DNA of 64,000 nt from assembly GCF_907165205.1 (NCBI RefSeq), contig NC_058192.1:39398001-39462000 (forward strand), written 5' to 3'. Positions 20,550-32,448 of this stretch are shown here, one piece after another. Source of the DNA: Coccinella septempunctata. Lineage: Eukaryota; Arthropoda; Insecta; Coleoptera; Coccinellidae. Every line of letters begins with the position of its first letter. Within the stretch, counting starts at the first letter, position 1. The translations under genes and the position numbers were made by a program. Below the pieces are notes generated by a model. It did no database searches and had not been told where the DNA came from. It saw only the letters and a program-made list of their open reading frames with translations.

Positions 20550-20827
20550 AATGTTAGTTTATGTTTCATTTTTATCCATGAAATTCTAAAATTTTCTGAA
20601 AAATACTGACGTCCTCAGTACGTAAGAAAGACGTACGCAAGACGTAAAAGTACCGAATAATCGTCTTCCAAATTCGTCTTCAAGACGTCACCGTAAGACG
20701 TCTTCAGGCTGTGACATATTAACGTCACCATAAGGTTTCACTGACGTCACCAAGTTGGTCTCCATACGTCCGAACATGACCAACCAAAGACGTCTTGAAG
20801 ACTAAAATTTCTACCTGGGGTTTTGCC
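20550..20827. mobile_element. GACGTC-rich inverted-repeat element, right part
   Basis: The segment is dense in GACGT and AAGACGTC motifs (20607-20800) and closes with ttctacctggggttttgcc (20809-20827), the inverted partner of the left terminus at 15339. The inner flanks (cgaagacgtcttcattagg on the left; caaccaaagacgtcttgaag on the right) are also roughly inverted copies. Confidence 0.55.
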
Positions 20828-21301
20828 ATTTAAATTATTTCTAGGGTATATAATAATAACTAACTCATCGTGATTGCTCGATTGGTCGTAAGAAAAAGGA
20901 ATGCCTTTTTTCTGTTCTGTACAATTTTTTTGGGAATATTTTGTTATATAAACCTTGCCCTAACAATAATAAACACAACAAAAAAAGAATTGTCCAATTT
21001 GGTGCGATCGTTTGAACAATAAAGCATTTTGAAGTATACCATAGATCCTCTTTTATTAATATAGATTTTACAAAATATGTCGAGTCCACTTCAAAATCCA
21101 CTGATTACAGATTAATGAGTTTCTCTTAGATATTCTGTTCTGATTCTATATTTCGCTGTGTGTAACTCAAATGCAACTGAAAAAATTAATGTTTCGGTCT
21201 TTGGGACGAAAGTTCCAGAGTAAAAAAAGGAATAATTATGAGAGGGCGGAACATCTGGGTTTCAACGTCCCAGTCAGTATGTACCTACTCTCAATGAGAG
21301 C
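20828..21301. other. Non-coding stretch
   Basis: No gene was recognised. The last bases before 21302 precede the target site of Jockey-A copy 2. Confidence 0.4.
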
Positions 21302-22664
21302 CGAGACCGAATGGAATGGAATTATGAGGACAGAACACTTCCCAGAAAAATGGAAAACAGCGGAAGTCATAGTGTTCATTAAACCATTCGAAGAGAAGAA
21401 GTTCCCACAAAACTCGGACCGATAAGTCTACTGTCGGCGTAAGGAAAAGTAGTAGAAAGAATTATATCCACGAGGCTAAATGAGGAAACCGAAAACCTGA
21501 AACTAATACCACCAGAACAGTTCGGATTCAGAAGAGAGCATTCAACAGAGCAACAATTATTAAGGCTCACAGAATACATTACCGAGGGATTTCAAAATAA
21601 ACAAGCCACAGGTCTTGTTTTACTAGACGTCGCCAGAGCATTCGACAGAGTATGGCATGAAGGATTAATATAATTATAAGATGAGAAGTGCTGGATATTC
21701 GATCAAAATATGCAAGTTGATCCGGAATTTTCCCAAAAATAGAAGATTTTACGTGATAGTGGAAGGAGAATGCTCCACAACAAGAGATTTAGAGGCTGGA
21801 GTACCCCAAGGGTCAGTACTTGGGCCACTTCTGTACAACATATACATTCACGATATTCCGAAGAATCCAAGAACCATGCTAACGTTATATGCTGACGACA
21901 CAGGCATAGCATCTCGACACCGCAACCCAGAAGTAATAGAACGAGTTCTACAAGAAACGATTGACGAAACAAATGACTGGTGCATAAAGTGGAAAATCAA
22001 GCTCAATAGACAAAAGAGCCAAGCAATATTACTACAGAAGAGAAGACTGCGACCCACAACGATTCTAGAAGTTGACGGCGAAGAAATCGACTGGAAAAAT
22101 GGAGCCAAATATTTAGGAATAACGCTTAACAAAGGACTTACTTGGAAAAGTCATATCAAACAAGCAATCGACAAAACGAAAGCAGCGATGAATAGACTCT
22201 ACCCTCTGATGGGAAGAAGAAGCCACATGTCGAAAGAGACAAAATTGAAGATAATCAAAGCCGTTGCTAGGCCCCAACTGACTTATGCGAAAAACCATCC
22301 GAATCCAGAACTCAGGAGACTAGTGGACTACGACCCAGATGAAGACAAAAGGAGAATGACCAAGAGATCAATTGGAAAGATATTAAAATAAGAACTGAAA
22401 CTTATTGATTAAACCTATAAAGTGTTATCCAACAGAGGATAAACACATAAATCCCAGCACGATAGTGTGCGAGAAGGAAACCGGCTAAGAGATGAACGGT
22501 TTATAGGCAAATGCCCGGAACCAATATTCAAGAAGCAGTTAAGGGTTTTTAGTGGGTCTCGAGCTCAGGACAGTGAGAAACCCCACACTTGTTCCCCCGC
22601 AGGGGAGGGTGATTCGTCTGAATTACAGATTTTCCTCCTGCTACACAAAAAAAGTCGAGACCGA
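21302..22664 (+). pseudogene. Jockey-A copy 2, 5' truncated, internally deleted
   Basis: The copy starts inside the reverse-transcriptase fingers (NGIMRTEHFPEKWKTAEVIV) and reaches the family 3' UTR and an A-run at about 22646-22653. Bracketing sequences cgagaccga-atgg (21302-) and cgagaccgatatgg (22656-) are probable target-site duplicates with one indel. It keeps motif A (LLDVARAFDRVWHEG, near 21630), motif B and YADDTGIA, so it shows what copy 1 has lost. A few bases are lost at the YRPIS block, an extra base pair group sits near 21670, and about 190 bases are deleted near 22288. It is a dead, 5'-truncated insertion. Confidence 0.85.
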
Positions 22665-22715
22665 TATGGCAGCAATACAAGGGTATATCTTTGCATACAA
22701 ATTCCTGTTATTTCC

Positions 22716-23214
22716 AACATCCCTTATTTAAAGTACAATGGACATCCATATTACGTCCATTTTTGAACGTACAGTAAATGTCCAGAAATGTACATCCTAC
22801 GAATGTTGAGAAATGAATAATTATAGATACCAGAAAATGATACATCTAGTTGTCGTACAGAGAAGTACATATTTATACTCATCCATATCTGAATATCCAA
22901 AAGATGTACATTCATGGATTATTCACGTTGATCCAAAAATGTACGTTGAATGGACGTAAACTAACGTACAATTTCTGATAGTACAATTAAGATTCAGATT
23001 TGTATATCCAGAGGATGTCCAATATGGATGAATGTCCAACATCCCTTATTTAAAGAGCAATGGACATCCATAAAACGTCCATTTTTGAACGTACAGTACA
23101 TGTCCAGAAATATACATCCATTGGACTCCCATATAAGGTCCGTGGACGTTTGTACTTCATTTGGATATAAAGTGGACGTCCATTGGACGTCATGTGCTGT
23201 ATGTAATATGCAAT
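22716..23214. repeat. 322-bp tandem repeat rich in GTCCA/ACGTCC motifs
   Basis: A unit beginning aacatcccttatttaaag at 22716 begins again at 23038 and runs at least 80 bases with few differences before 23214. Both units are full of short inverted GGACGTCC-type motifs (for example gtggacgtccattggacgtc near 23173), similar in style to the GACGTC-rich element at 15.4 and 20.7 kb. There is no coding signal. It is probably a non-autonomous DNA element or satellite seed. Confidence 0.6.
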
Positions 23215-24195
23215 ACAGAGATTGTAAAGTGGCTTCACTTCGAAGATTTCTTTTTTCTGGGTTTCAACCAGGTAGAGAGGTATGGGCTTCTTCGTCTTTT
23301 CGATGTAATTCTGGACACCTCAGCGTCTGATATTCCCTGGAATATCAGGTCATCCTTAATCAACGCAAGATCAGCGTTGATTGGTAAATGCCTGATGACG
23401 GCATTTATCTTCTTCTCCTCCTCCATTTGGTAGGTAAAAAATTCTTTACCATGCTTCTAAAAGAATTTTGTGATTTTTCTAAAATCATCTACGGTTGACG
23501 CGATGATTTTTATACCGTCTTTAACTACAGTTGCGCAGTTGTAGTTGATCTTTTTTGTGTAGAGAGCTTTGGATATCTCTACCCAATCTGAGGTGCCCAT
23601 CATGGTGATGTTTGGGATTTTATCCTTCTGAGGCACTTCTGCTGCCTTTCTGATATTCTCCTCGTCAGACGAGGAACTTTCTTGGCGCGCGCGCTTTGTA
23701 GGAGGCACATTTTGGGGGCTTCAGCGCAGAGAGTTATACAATTTCCTCTTTGGCTTGACGGAGCTCATTTATCAAAATCGAAAATGTTTCATTGAGTTTA
23801 GCTATTTCGGCTTTCCTGAGTTCATTTTCTTCGCGTAAATTTGTCCGACCCACGGACTCACTTTCGCTAAAGTCTTCCTCGACTTCATCGGATGCTTCCA
23901 TGTAGGAACCCTCATTATCTGAGGTCTCCGACATGGCTTAACGTTTTTATTTTTTTACAATGGCAATAAATATCAATAAGAGAGAAAAGAACAAAAATAA
24001 CCAATTATTATATAGACAAAGTCTCACCTGATGTAATTTGCACATCTAACGATCTTTTGATCTGGACTGTATACAATAACAACACAACCAAACTCATTCA
24101 CAGAACTCTCCCGAATAATCAGTATTCAATCAAATTCCCAAATCGTATGCTCGAAAAATCATTCAACACGTCTACTCGCTTCGACATCTCGCACT
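23215..24195 (-). pseudogene. Jockey-A copy 3: 5' UTR and ORF1 fragment
   Basis: On the minus strand the 5' UTR (about 24195-23935) includes a donor-like acatcag/gtgag (about 24030). It is followed by an ORF1 start MSETSDNEGSYMEASDE at 23934, a coiled-coil segment, a deletion of the linker near 23709-23735, then TKRARQESSSSDEE and the ITMMGTSDWVEISKALYTK domain. It ends at about LYNLCI near 23215, before the zinc fingers. The 3' end abuts the 322-bp repeat. The protein is broken by frameshifts and truncation. Confidence 0.8.
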
Positions 24196-24618
24196 GAACT
24201 GGATGGAACAATCGTCGGCATTTCAGTATATGGTTGTCCTCATTCAAACGAATTATGACACGCTATGCTTGAAAATTTATCCTGCAGACCTTCTTGTGTA
24301 TTTCTTCACCTCTAAGAGAATAATCTACATTAATAAGAAATCGAAACATAAATTTTTGTCTAGAACATTAGAGGGTTATCATTGTATTTACTTGTTTTTG
24401 TGTGCATTGATTTATTTGTATTTATGAATAACTACCTCTATGTTCCTCAAAAGTGCTGATTGAAAATTTCAAAGGTATATTAATCAGTGCATTTTATTTC
24501 TTCAGCAGATAAAGTTTATATTTTGGCACCTCTAGGCCAACATTATCGAATTTACTCTACATCATTGATTCTCTTCCAAAGGCAAATCGTTATCAAATAA
24601 TAATTTTATATTTTTCAG
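24196..24618. other. Intron-like non-coding stretch upstream of lectin exon
   Basis: No gene was recognised. It ends in a polypyrimidine tract and acceptor (tatatttttcag, AG at 24617-24618) for the following exon. Confidence 0.45.
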
Positions 24619-24810
24619 ATCCCTGTCCGGATAATTTTACACGCATCGGAGAGAACTGCTACTTTTTCGCTCATACAGCTGGTAGAGAATGTGACTGGAA
24701 AGCAGCTAACAAACAATGCAGAAAACAGAATTCCGTTCTAGCGGAATTTGAAACCGTCGAAGAAAATCAAGACATAATGAATCATATTCAAGCAAACGAA
24801 TATCTTAGAG
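24619..24810 (+). CDS. C-type lectin domain exon (N-terminal half of the domain)
   Basis: The 192-base segment lies between an AG acceptor (24617-24618) and a GT donor (24811-24812, aga-g/gtgaat). The conceptual protein reads CPDNFTRIGENCYFF, then CDWKAANKQCRKQNSVLAEF and a helical ETVEENQDIMNHIQ. This is the N-terminal half of a C-type lectin carbohydrate-recognition fold, with the first Cys pair, the WxxA helix and the ΩxLAEF-like strand. Both introns are phase 1. The rest of the domain (WIGG loop, calcium-binding EPN/QPD region, WND) was not found in the window, so the gene probably spans element-filled introns. It is likely a secreted or membrane pattern-recognition lectin. Confidence 0.85.
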
Positions 24811-25200
24811 GTGAATCATCAGTTATTTTCAACTAGTTAACTCTACACATATAACAATAACAATATCTTTGCTTCAAGCAATTCTTGCCAATTATGAGGG
24901 TATTGTATACTCTAGTCTAAAGCTTGAAATTTAATCAGTGCATCGTAAAACTCTGATCAATTTATCAAAATGCATGGCATACTTGATATCCTCATAGTGG
25001 ATTTCCACTGTAGCTTCCATGTCCTATCCCTGAAATGAAATATTGTTCTGAGTATATAGGTACCTTACGTCTTCGAATCATATTATTGGGAAGTAATTTT
25101 AAACGCCTGGGATAATCCTACACCCCGTTTTCAAAATTGAATAGTTGGATTGTTCAATAAAATACTCAATAATTTTAGTTGTGAACCCTTCCATTAGTCC
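24811..25200. other. Intron-like non-coding stretch
   Basis: The stretch follows the lectin exon donor. No second lectin exon was recognised. Confidence 0.4.
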
Positions 25201-25330
25201 ATTATCAAGTAAGGGAAAGCAAATACACTGAATACTACAACTTCAAAACTCTTGGCGATTGATTTCGGCCAAAATGCCATCATCAGGTCAGCTGAAATAT
25301 AAAAAACCTACAAACATATAGACAGTCTTT
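25201..25330 (-). mobile_element. Penelope-like element end with hammerhead-like core
   Basis: On the minus strand about 25285-25261 reads cctgatgatggcattttggc then cgaaatc, closely matching the ends of the Penelope-like copies at 41.1 and 44.6 kb in the flanking TTTCAGCTG and GATGATGG blocks. The inner stem bases differ but still pair (GGC with GCC). No coding sequence of such an element is adjacent. Confidence 0.45.
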
Positions 25331-25819
25331 AAAGGAACAAACAATTTTTGATGCCAACTTGGGCATCAGTCGAAATTCATTATTTTTAGGTAAAGGCGAG
25401 TGAACGGTGAAATACCATCAACACGAATATTCATTTCTTGATGTCAACTATAATTATATCCTCGATTATATCATGTATGTATGTGACGCTTTAGGAAAAC
25501 GGATGTTTCGCAACTCGCTCCGTAATTTGCTGCGCTGTATATCGAAGAATTGCTCTGGGAGACTCTTTGCTCGTTAGCACCTCCGAAAATGGCAACGCTG
25601 TATTGTCCAAGCAGATGTAGACAGGCGGAATATCAGTATACGGAGGAATTAAATGTAGAGAGGCGCAGCGCGCTATCTCCTCCATAATTGCAATACAGGC
25701 GGCATATCTCAAAGATTTTTTATTGCATTCTTCTGTAGGGGAAAGATTCACGTGAAAGAAAACCAATCTTGGCTCTCTCGAATGGGATTATGACGCACAG
25801 GTGACGACGGAGATAAACA
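25331..25819. other. Likely 5' UTR and flank of family D element
   Basis: A CpG-richer stretch (25490-25800) precedes the ORF1 start at 25820. The minus-strand open frame at 25491-25766 matches no family I know and is probably accidental. Confidence 0.35.
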
Positions 25820-28351
25820 ATGTACAAATACACAAGACGCATCAATACGATTTCCCTAGACTTCAAATGTGTTAGGAAAAAACCAACCCCCCTTGCAATT
25901 CATCGGTGGATTAGGGAGAAATTCAAATTCAAAAATGATGATGTATGTGGAATACAATATGATAATATGAGAGCGAGAATTTACATCAAATTGGCGACCA
26001 TCGATGTGGTTAAAAATGCAATTCAGAAGTACGAAAGGAAAGAATTGAAATATAAAGACGAGGAAGAGAATATGGAATATGTCATTCTAATATCTGAAGA
26101 AATAGCGGAGACGGTAGTGAGAATCCATGAAGTTCCTATGGAAGTAAATAATGATGTAATAAAAACTTAATTGGAGAAGTTCGGAAAAGTGAATGTTATA
26201 ACAAGAGAGAAATGGAGTAGGCACGAAGATTTATTTCCCCTGGAAAATGGTGTGAGATCCGCAAAAATTATTATCAATAAAAATATTCCTTCGTATACAG
26301 GGTGTGGCGTAATGAATGGATAATATTGAGCCAGAGGGTAGAGGACTCTATGGCGGTTCAGAAAAATATATTTTACGTTTAGTAAAAGTGCCTTAGTTTT
26401 CGAGATATTGGAGATTTTCGAAAATTCAAGAGAATTACACCCTTCGCCACTCTTTTTGCAGGCAAGACTCCAAATGAAGGAATTTTTTCAAACTGTTTTT
26501 TGGATAGTATTCCTGGATAGATGATCTATCGAATGTAATTCATTATTTTTGAGGGGCATGAATAGTTCTTCATGAAAAAAAGATCTAACTCAACTTTTCC
26601 GTTTTGCTAATTTTTTTTCATAAGTTCAAACTAGCGCGGTGTAAAAAATAATATGGTTACCTAAGAGCCAATGCAAGAAAAAACATGCCAGTTTCATTGA
26701 GATTCCAAAATGGTATAACTCTCTGTATTCTCAGCATTTGATACAAAATAAATTCCTATTGCAATCAGTTGAGGCCTAGTTTAATGTAAACAGTGTTTCT
26801 AAAATTTTTAGCATCTAAAATGAGAAATGCAAGCAGAATGAAGCAATCGTCTATAAGAAGGTATAGAGCATTTACTGAAGCTCATAATGGCCTCTTAGAG
26901 ATTCTTTTGTGATATTTAATTCAATGAAACGATACTCATTTTGAAATTGTTGATATCTATGCAATAAAGCTATGATTTATTAGAAAGTGTAGACTATAGA
27001 GTATGTATCAGAACTCATGGTGGTCAATTTAAGCATCATTCGTGATTTGTGAAACTTTATTCAATGAAACGATATTTTAAAATTGTTATTTTTTTCTCGT
27101 TTTCTTTTATTATTGAACCCCAACGTTGTGAAATCAATATTTTCAAGTTATGCATTAAATTTCAGCATTTTTGTAACAACGGTCTTGATTCAATGTAATA
27201 AAAATTTACTAATTTTCAGCTTTTTTTCTTAATTACAAAAGTGCTAAAATTCACTTCGTTACTTGAAATTCGCTTAACAACTATTAACTTTATAACTATA
27301 GGGCTTAATAATGAAAGAATACGAGGGAAAAAAACAATTTTAAAATATTGTTTAATTGAATCGAGTTTTACAAAAAGTGTTCAAAGTGTGCATCAGGAGC
27401 TGTACTAGATGCTCTACAACTTCTTATGAATAATTGCTTTATTCTGCTTGCAAGTCTCATTTCAGTTGCTAAAAATTACAGAAAAAGGCTTACGTCAAAC
27501 TCTGCCTTGACTCATTGTAATAGAAATTTATTTTGTATTTAATGCTGAAAATAGAGTGAGTTATACCATTTCAGAATCTCAGTGAAACAGACATGTTTTC
27601 TCTCGTTTTGGCACTCAAGTAACCATATTATTTTTCACACCACGCTGGGTTGAACTTAGGAAAAAAAATAAGCAAAACGAAAAGTTTGAGTTAATTCTTT
27701 TATTTATGAAAAACTATTCATGCGCCTCAAAAAAAATAATTTACATTCGATAGCGCATCTATCCAGGAATACTATCCAAAAAACAGTTTGAAAACATCCC
27801 TTCATTTGGAGTCTTGCCTGCAAAAGGAGTGGCTAAGGGTGTGATTTTCTTGAATTTTCGAAAATCTCGAATATCTCGAAAACCAAGGCACTTTTACTAA
27901 ACGTAAAATATATTTTTCTGAACCGCCATAGAGTCCTCTACCTGCAGGCTCCATATTATCCATTCATTACGCCACACCCTGTATAGCTATAAATGGATGG
28001 AAAATACTGGTAACCTATAAAAATCAAATTAGAACCTGTATGATTTGCGATGAAACCGACCATGAAAGGAAAGATTGTCCTAACAAACCAGCGAATAGAT
28101 TGAACATCCTGAGGGGTCTTGGTGGAAGAAATGAAGGAAGTAAAACTTACTCTGAAATTACGGTAACAAAAAATAGTGAAAATACGGACGTCAAAGATCA
28201 AACATACGAGTATCAACGAAACCCTACGGAACAAAACATGGAAGGAACAGACGACATAACTGAAATAAGTGAAGAAAATGACGTAACTGAAGTTGTAGAA
28301 GAAATCGGAACTGATGGACAGAAAGTATTGGAAATTCGCCCGAGATCATAG
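25820..28351 (+). pseudogene. Family D ORF1: RRM-like domain and zinc knuckle, split by insertion
   Basis: The first part (MYKYTRRINTISLDFKCVRK) runs to a TAA at 26168-26170 but stays in frame to about 26295 (LEKFGKVNVITREKWSRHED). It resembles an RRM-like ORF1 fold with VRIHEVPMEV. After the 1688-bp insertion the frame resumes with INGWKILVTYKNQIRTCMIC and a CCHC knuckle (CMICDETDHERKDC, near 28040), then an acidic tail ending at 28351. At least one stop and a small indel at the insertion site are present. Confidence 0.7.
26296..27983. mobile_element. Palindromic Tc1/mariner-like foldback element, TA duplication
   Basis: The ends are tacagggtgtggcgtaatga and its reverse complement, flanked by TA on both sides (26294-26295 and 27984-27985). 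The inverted arms extend at least 470 bases (26296 to about 26765; about 27515-27983) and, more diverged, nearly to the centre. Each arm holds an inverted copy of the same short coding tail (ATG at about 26820 plus; ATG at about 27460 minus). One ends DAHFEHFL, like the C-terminus of mariner-type transposases. There is no catalytic domain. A solo half-copy lies at 49063-49213. Confidence 0.75.
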
Positions 28352-28616
28352 AAACAACACAAGATCAAGATGGCCCCGTGAATTATGTAGGTATACCGAA
28401 TTGAACAGAGCAAACCGAGAGAAAGGAAACGAAATAGGAGAAGAGGAAAAAATAGTTCAAGCGAGGAAGAAAGGAAAGTTCCGAAAGTGAGAATTAAGCT
28501 TAAAGGACCAGACGGATAGATCATTAACGAAAACATAGGGGAGGTAATGCTCGAGCAGTAAACAGTGAGTAACGTATCAGTACAAAAAAAAAAGAAAAAA
28601 AAAAGTTTTTAATATT

Positions 28617-29519
28617 TTGGAAAAGAAGGGTGTTTTAATTTTTTCTTTCCTAACTATTATGTTAATAGTTCATAAGATTGCAACATTGAATTGTAATGGT
28701 ATTAGAGCAAAGTTTAAACAGGAATGTTTATCGGACTTTATCTGTAGCAATGATTTGGACATTGTTTGTTTACAAGAGGTAAATAGTCATTTCTTCACAT
28801 GTCCCTTGGGATATGCTTTGTTTACCAATATTGGTGAGGATGAACGGGGTACAGCGGTAATCTATAGAACAGGCTTTCATTTAGATAATATATTGTGTTC
28901 ACCAGATGGTAGAATTCTTTCATTTGATTTCGAGAATACAAGATATGTTAATTTATATGCACCATCCGATAAAAACAAAACCAAGGAAAGAGAAGAATTT
29001 TTTCGTTCTGAAATAATGATTCATATGAAAAACAACAGAAGTAATATAGTTTTAGGTGATTTTAACTGCACAATCAGAGCCAAAGACACACGGATTAAGA
29101 TCAAAAATATTAGCAAGAATCTGTGTAGTTTTGTTGATGTCTTCAAAATGAAGGAAGTATGGGAATACAAACACCGAAATGCTGTTGAGTTCACATATTA
29201 CAGGGGAAACTCGGCAGCTCGTCTTGACCGTGCGTATACTAACTTTGAAAACATTGAATCGATACATCGATGCGAACACAAGCCTGTCTCATTCTCGGAC
29301 CATAATTCACTCATTATTAGCCTCATAAGGAAAGAAAAAGCGGAAATTGTGAACCATGGCTGGTCATATTGGAAATTTAAACAATCCTTTTTGTCGGAAG
29401 AAGTTTGCTATGAATTTAAAATAGAAATTGAAAAAATGAAGAAACATAAAATGTACAGGGAAAATATTGAGAAATGGTGGATTGATATTTTCAAAAAAAA
29501 GAGCCAAATCATTTTTTAA
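28617..29519 (+). pseudogene. Family D ORF2 endonuclease domain
   Basis: The domain starts near KIATLNCNGIRAKFKQECLS and has VCLQEVNS (catalytic Glu), YRTGFHLDNI, VNLYAPSDKNKT, the metal-binding VLGDFNCTIRA, LDRAYTNF and the final SFSDHNSLI. All blocks are present in one open frame, and the frame breaks near 29510 in an adenine-rich run. The ATG at 28617 is uncertain; a start near 28660 is equally possible. Confidence 0.75.
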
Positions 29520-31824
29520 AAGGGTAAAATATGAGATCAACTCACAGGAAAGAGAAATCGTAAGATTCTACAATAACGTACTTTTTGATCTGAAAAACAA
29601 ACTGAATGAAGAGTCTGATTGTCTTTCTGAATTTCGAGAAGTAAAAAGAATTTTGCTTAAATTAAAAGAAAGGAAAATTGAAAGGAATTTTCGCGACAAA
29701 AGCAAGAATGAATATAATGGGAAACCTTCACTATATGATTTTATGAAACAAAGGAATAATAAAATATCTATGATAACGAAACTTGTAGGTGAAGACGATA
29801 ACGAAATAATGAAGAAATCAGGGGAAATTTCAAACTATGTATACACAAAATTCAAAGCAAAGTATTCCGATAATAACGTTTAAAGGAAAACAAACGCAGT
29901 CGAGTTTACCAACATGCTAAATGAACGGGTAAGAGAAGATAGTATACTAGTATACATAGGATCAATGCGGAAATAACATTAGAAGAAGTTCTTGAAAAAT
30001 TGAAGAAAGCGCAGAAGAAAAAGACACCTGGATTGGACGGACTTCCATACGAATTTTACTTGAGGTTTTTTGACGATATAGGTGAAGAACTAACTCAAGT
30101 TCTGAATCAGTACTTTACAAATGCATCTCGAATCCCCGAAGAATTTGCACACGGAGTTATAGTATTAAACCCTAAACAAAAGCAACCAGCTCAACTCGAA
30201 CACTTCAGACCAATCACTCTACTAAACAGCGATTATAAGATTCGAATGAAAATTTTAGCGGAGCGACTAGAGGAAGATATCAGATATCGGTAGTAACTCC
30301 CCAGGCGGCGCGAAAACAGAAAAACATAATGAATAATCTAGTCAAGCTACGGTACTTGATTATATTTGCAGAGGTAGAAAAATTAGATAGTATAGCATTA
30401 CTCGCCATAGACCTTTTACAAGCATTCGACATGGTGAAACACAAATTTCTATGGGATGTACTGGAGAGAATTGGTCTGAAAGGGAAAATTTTAGAATTAC
30501 TCACTGCAGTCTACAATCAAAGCAAATCAAAATTAATTATAAATGGATTCTTGACTGATTTCTTTGAGGTTAACAAATCAATAAAACAAGGCTGTCCTCT
30601 TTCAATGCTCTTATTTTGTCTAATAATAGATCCACTGATTAAAATGATAGAAACAAAAATCAAGGGAATAAAGATGAAGAAAGAAAAACTAAAAGTTCTA
30701 GCTTACGCTGACGACTTAACGGTAATTTTAAGAGATAAAGAGGAAATCGCGGAAGTCGAATCGGTTCTGCAAAGGTTTGAGGAAATGTCGAATTTGAAAG
30801 TGAGCAAAGAAAAAACTAAAATCCTCGTAATTGGAAAAACTGAAAAGAATAACTGGGACCGGATATTCCAAACAGCAGATGAAATCAAAATACTGGGCAT
30901 ATGGTTTGGGGAACAATTTAATAAAATGATTAACACTAATTGGCTGAAAATAGGAGAAAACATCAAAACGACCCTAATACTGAACTATGTGCGAAATCTG
31001 GACCTGGTTAGAAGAATCTGGTACGTTAACCTTTACGTCTTGTCTAAAACCTGGTACGCAGCGCAAGTACTACCGTTGCCTTTTTATGGAGTGAGTAGAT
31101 CCCAGTTGGAACTGACCGAAGGAAAAGGGGGCTTCAAACTGTACAATATAGAAATAAAAGCTTTAGCACTGTTTGTTAAAACAATGATATCGAGAGAAAG
31201 GAGCATACTTATTACAGACGACCTATGAAAGACACAAGGAATATTTCAGAACTGATCACCAAATGAAGTGCAAAGAAATCTATACTAGTCTTATGAGTTA
31301 CCAAGCGAAGGAGAATACTATCGAAAAAAAATTCCCGGATATGAATTGGGAAAAAATCTGGAAGGTTCTAAACGAAACGGAAATAAACACTGAGTGGAAA
31401 TCGGACCTCTATAGATGTATTAATGAAACTTGGCCAGTCAACAGCAAGATGTTCAATAGATGTTCATAGAGTCGTATCAGAACCTAACTGCCAAATTTGT
31501 GGAGATCCAGATGACTCAATAATGCACCGATTGAAGAATTGTGAAACCGGAAAGGAGGCATGGACCTGGCTTAGAAGGAAATTGATGATCAAGTTCTCCA
31601 TTGACATTCAAGAGAGAAATCACTTTGAATTAATGGCCGACGCTCCGAACGGGAAAAAAGAGAGGAAAACATGGGTATGGTTCATATCAGCCCTCGTCCA
31701 CTATAATATGAATCGCTTGAAAACTTCAACAGTTGATTTTAAGGAAATCCTCAGAACTGAAAGAGTCCGTCTAATTGAAAGGGGAAGAATCGTGCTTTTT
31801 TCACGAGAAATCTTCTGCTTCTAA
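29467..31824 (+). pseudogene. Family D ORF2 reverse transcriptase and C-terminal finger
   Basis: The pieces in order are a linker (29520-29883) and the finger region from 30000 (KKTPGLDGLPYEFYLRFFDD; HFRPITLLNSDYKIRMKI), broken by a stop at 30291. The palm runs from 30329 to 31228 with motif A AIDLLQAFDMVKHKFLWD, motif B SIKQGCPLSMLLFCLII and motif C LAYADDLTVIL. A stop at 31226, then a C-terminal part with CQICGDPDDSIMHRLKNC (a Cys-Cys-His-Cys motif) ends at 31824. Frame breaks and stops make it non-functional. The finger is typical of L1/Tx1-like C-termini. Confidence 0.8.
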
Positions 31825-31935
31825 TTCTTTGACCACCCGAGAGTAGTGCCTTTTGATTTCTGTAATGCTTTGAATATGATATTTCAAAAATATATATACA
31901 TACTCTCTGAATGAAGGTTTTAATAAAAAAAAAAT

Positions 31936-32448
31936 TCTGAATTTGGCGAACTATTTCATTACCTATCTGAAAACAAATCGATTTGAGTCTTGTTCATAAT
32001 AATATTGCTTCTTTCTATGGAAATGATCTATATAAATAATACTACCTATTAGAATAACGAATAATCAGTATTGTTACATTGCATATAATAAAATGAGGTG
32101 TTCAGAGAAAAAAATTTTTTTTGGAAAAGTATATTCAGATGTAAATGGTGATGAATATTCAAGGACAATGAGCCATTCCGAAAATTTTCCATTCAGAATC
32201 AAGAGAAAAAATGCTAAAAATTTTACAATATCACAGAAATGAACAACGTCGGCTAAACCGAATGTTGGACATTGTTGTGTTATTTCAAATGGAACGCTCT
32301 ATATATTTTTCTTAAATCGGATTGATCAATGATTTTGAGGAATCCTTTGCTCAGAAACATCTCTTTTATTATCGATTATGTTTAAATATTGGGTTTTCCC
32401 GAAAATTTAAAGAGCTTGTAGCATCTCTCTGGTTTAAATTTTTTAGTG
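31936..32448. other. AT-rich non-coding stretch
   Basis: No genes or known repeats could be recognised. Confidence 0.4.

Larger units (their letters stand above)
25820..31935 (+). mobile_element. L1/Tx1-like non-LTR retrotransposon, family D (decayed)
   Basis: The order is ORF1 (25820-26295, then 27986-28500), ORF2 endonuclease (28617-29519), linker, reverse transcriptase (29990-31228) and a C-terminal zinc-finger-like region (31263-31824), ending in an A-run at about 31926-31935. It lacks long internal repeats. The endonuclease opening and the TPGLDGLPYEFY and FRPITLLNSDYKI blocks are of the L1/Tx1 group. ORF1 was cut by a palindromic mariner-like element. Multiple frameshifts show that it is inactive. 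Confidence 0.75.

Noticed and set aside
25491..25766. Minus-strand 91-codon frame upstream of family D ORF1
   Set aside because: No recognisable motif; it lies in the probable 5' UTR of family D.
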